Positions 63,011-64,000 of a stretch of 64,000 nucleotides of DNA are shown here, in pieces; positions within the stretch are counted from its first letter, which is position 1; the number at the start of each line of letters is the position of its first letter. The notes under the pieces are model-generated. The model made no database searches, had not been told where the DNA came from, and saw nothing but the letters and a program-made list of their open reading frames with translations. Source of the DNA: Dactylonectria macrodidyma. Taxonomy: Eukaryota > Ascomycota > Sordariomycetes > Hypocreales > Nectriaceae. A program made the position numbers and the translations under genes. The stretch lies in the NCBI GenBank assembly GCA_020744425.1, contig JAGMUV010000012.1, positions 372,001-436,000 on the forward strand. Reading direction: 5' to 3'.

Positions 63011-63263
63011 TTAGTCCCATGCAGCACCCGTTTGAAGAGCAGATACGTGCCCCCGACGTTCGTCCCAAACCAAGCGTCGATGGGGATACCGCACGATCGT
63101 TTCCTCGAGACATGCCATGGAGTCCGAGGGCTGTGCGGATGATGGCAACAGGAATTCACTCCTCTCCAAGTCGACCTTCCCCATATCTCCAGGAGGGTTC
63201 CATCATGTCGTGGGACGAACTTGGCTAGCTTGAGACCTAAAAAAAGAAAAAGAACGGAGGGGC

Positions 63264-63616
63264 TAGCGCCTAACCCTGCTGGGCTTGGAGCGTGCGATCA
63301 GCGCGTTTTGTTGGGGAAGAACCTTGGGAGGCACGCGAAATGGCAACCAAGGAACGCCGTGAGGCTCTGGGCTATGGCGTCATGTCACAAGCAAGAGAAA
63401 TGGGCCGAGGCATCAGTCGATCTGGAGATTGTCGGCGCCTGACCCAGCTAGACTTGGCGCATCTGATCAGCGCGTTTTGTTGGGGAAAAACCTGGGGCGG
63501 CACGCGAAATGGCAGCCAAAGAACGCCGTGAGACGTTTGACATAGTGGCTCTGGGCTATGGCGTCATGTCACAAGCAAGAGAAATGGGCCGAGGCATCCG
63601 TCGATCTGGAGATTGG
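63264..63616 (+). repeat. Tandem duplication of about 170 bp
   Basis: Two adjacent copies share GATCAGCGCGTTTTGTTGGG, CACGCGAAATGGCA, GAACGCCGTGAG, GGCTCTGGGCTATGGCGTCA and TCGATCTGGAGATTG. The second copy has a 16-bp insertion (CGTTTGACATAGTG-like) after GAACGCCGTGAGA. No coding function is evident. Confidence 0.85.
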
Positions 63617-64000
63617 GTTAGGGAGATGTGTATGAGTGCGGGTTCGTACGTAGGGCTGAGATTTTGGAATTTGGTGTTGGGACTGGCTTTTGGGACACGT
63701 TGGATTGGTTGGTGTTGTTGAGCTGGGATACCTTCCGGGAGATGAGAGCCGAAGCTGGGGGGGTTGGACTGCAATTGCATGCTGCTTGATTGGCATTGAG
63801 ACGGAAGTAATTCTGAAGAGGCATTGAGGGTTGTTATGGAACGCTGTAATGGGGAGGAGGATCATCAACACCTGTATTCGCCGATAGCAATGGTGTAAGA
63901 CAGCTCAAGCTCTAGCTCGAGAGCTCCGGCACTGAGAAGTCGCTAGAGCCCCACGCACGAGCAGCTGCAGGTATTTGTTTACTTAGCTTAGGTGTAAAGG
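63617..64000. other. Right edge of the window
   Basis: No supportable gene. Minus-strand frames at 63556-63871 are without recognised domains. A feature could start here and continue beyond the window. Confidence 0.3.

Overview
This window looks like a transposon-rich, accessory-type region from a filamentous ascomycete (Pezizomycotina, probably Sordariomycetes/Hypocreales). The signs are genes split by 48-90 bp introns with GT..AG ends, fungal gene families (Sec18, V-ATPase subunit a, OSCP, Atf1-type bZIP, F-box, HeLo and NACHT-WD40 proteins), C-to-T type nonsense mutations in one transposon that look like repeat-induced point mutation (RIP), and fungal piggyBac, Helitron, pogo/Fot-like, Tc1-like and Ty3/gypsy chromovirus elements. 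No species can be named from the sequence alone. Splice sites were placed by eye.

Layout: 0-3.1 kb holds a piggyBac C-terminal fragment, an amidohydrolase-like protein lacking most metal ligands, and an N-terminal scrap of the Slh1 helicase. 5.2-9.7 kb holds a bZIP gene, a membrane-anchored alpha/beta hydrolase gene broken by one stop, and a second, dead bZIP. 10.3-13 kb is a sec18 (NSF) copy with an in-frame stop. 14.3-17.3 kb holds a kinase fragment and a broken HeLo-ankyrin gene. 18.2-21 kb is an intact V-ATPase subunit a gene. 21.1-22.3 kb is a repeat element that encloses a hydrolase fragment. 23-26.6 kb carries a coiled-coil protein, a small Cdc25-like phosphatase, a Ser/Thr-rich surface-protein relic and a chromodomain protein. 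26.6-34.3 kb is a Helitron interrupted by a decayed pogo-like element. 34.8-40 kb holds a HeLo relic, intact atp5 (OSCP), a broken conserved gene and an intact NACHT-WD40 NLR. 40.5-44.9 kb is a truncated gypsy element, a MITE containing telomere-like repeats and a truncated conserved gene. 47.2-51.9 kb has an F-box gene, a truncated hydrolase copy and a broken integrase-type transposon. 53.5-57.2 kb has a degenerate atf1 copy and a Tc1-like element joined to an NLR fragment. 58.9-63.1 kb has a C2H2 relic, an intact hydrolase copy and its bZIP remnant.

Three themes connect these pieces. First, a bZIP-plus-alpha/beta-hydrolase pair has been copied with its intergenic DNA: one copy at 5.2-8.9 kb on the plus strand, one at 60.1-63.0 kb on the minus strand, and a third, hydrolase-only piece at 47.9 kb that forms a 1302-bp inverted repeat, without visible differences, with the 60 kb copy. 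Second, HeLo/NLR cell-death and allorecognition genes occur in several states of decay around one intact NACHT-WD40 gene whose WD repeats are almost identical. Third, several normally single-copy core genes (slh1, sec18, atf1, cdc25 and possibly vph1 and atp5) occur here as fragments, frameshifted copies or diverged copies. This is the pattern expected of duplicated core genes decaying in a dispensable or fast-evolving compartment.
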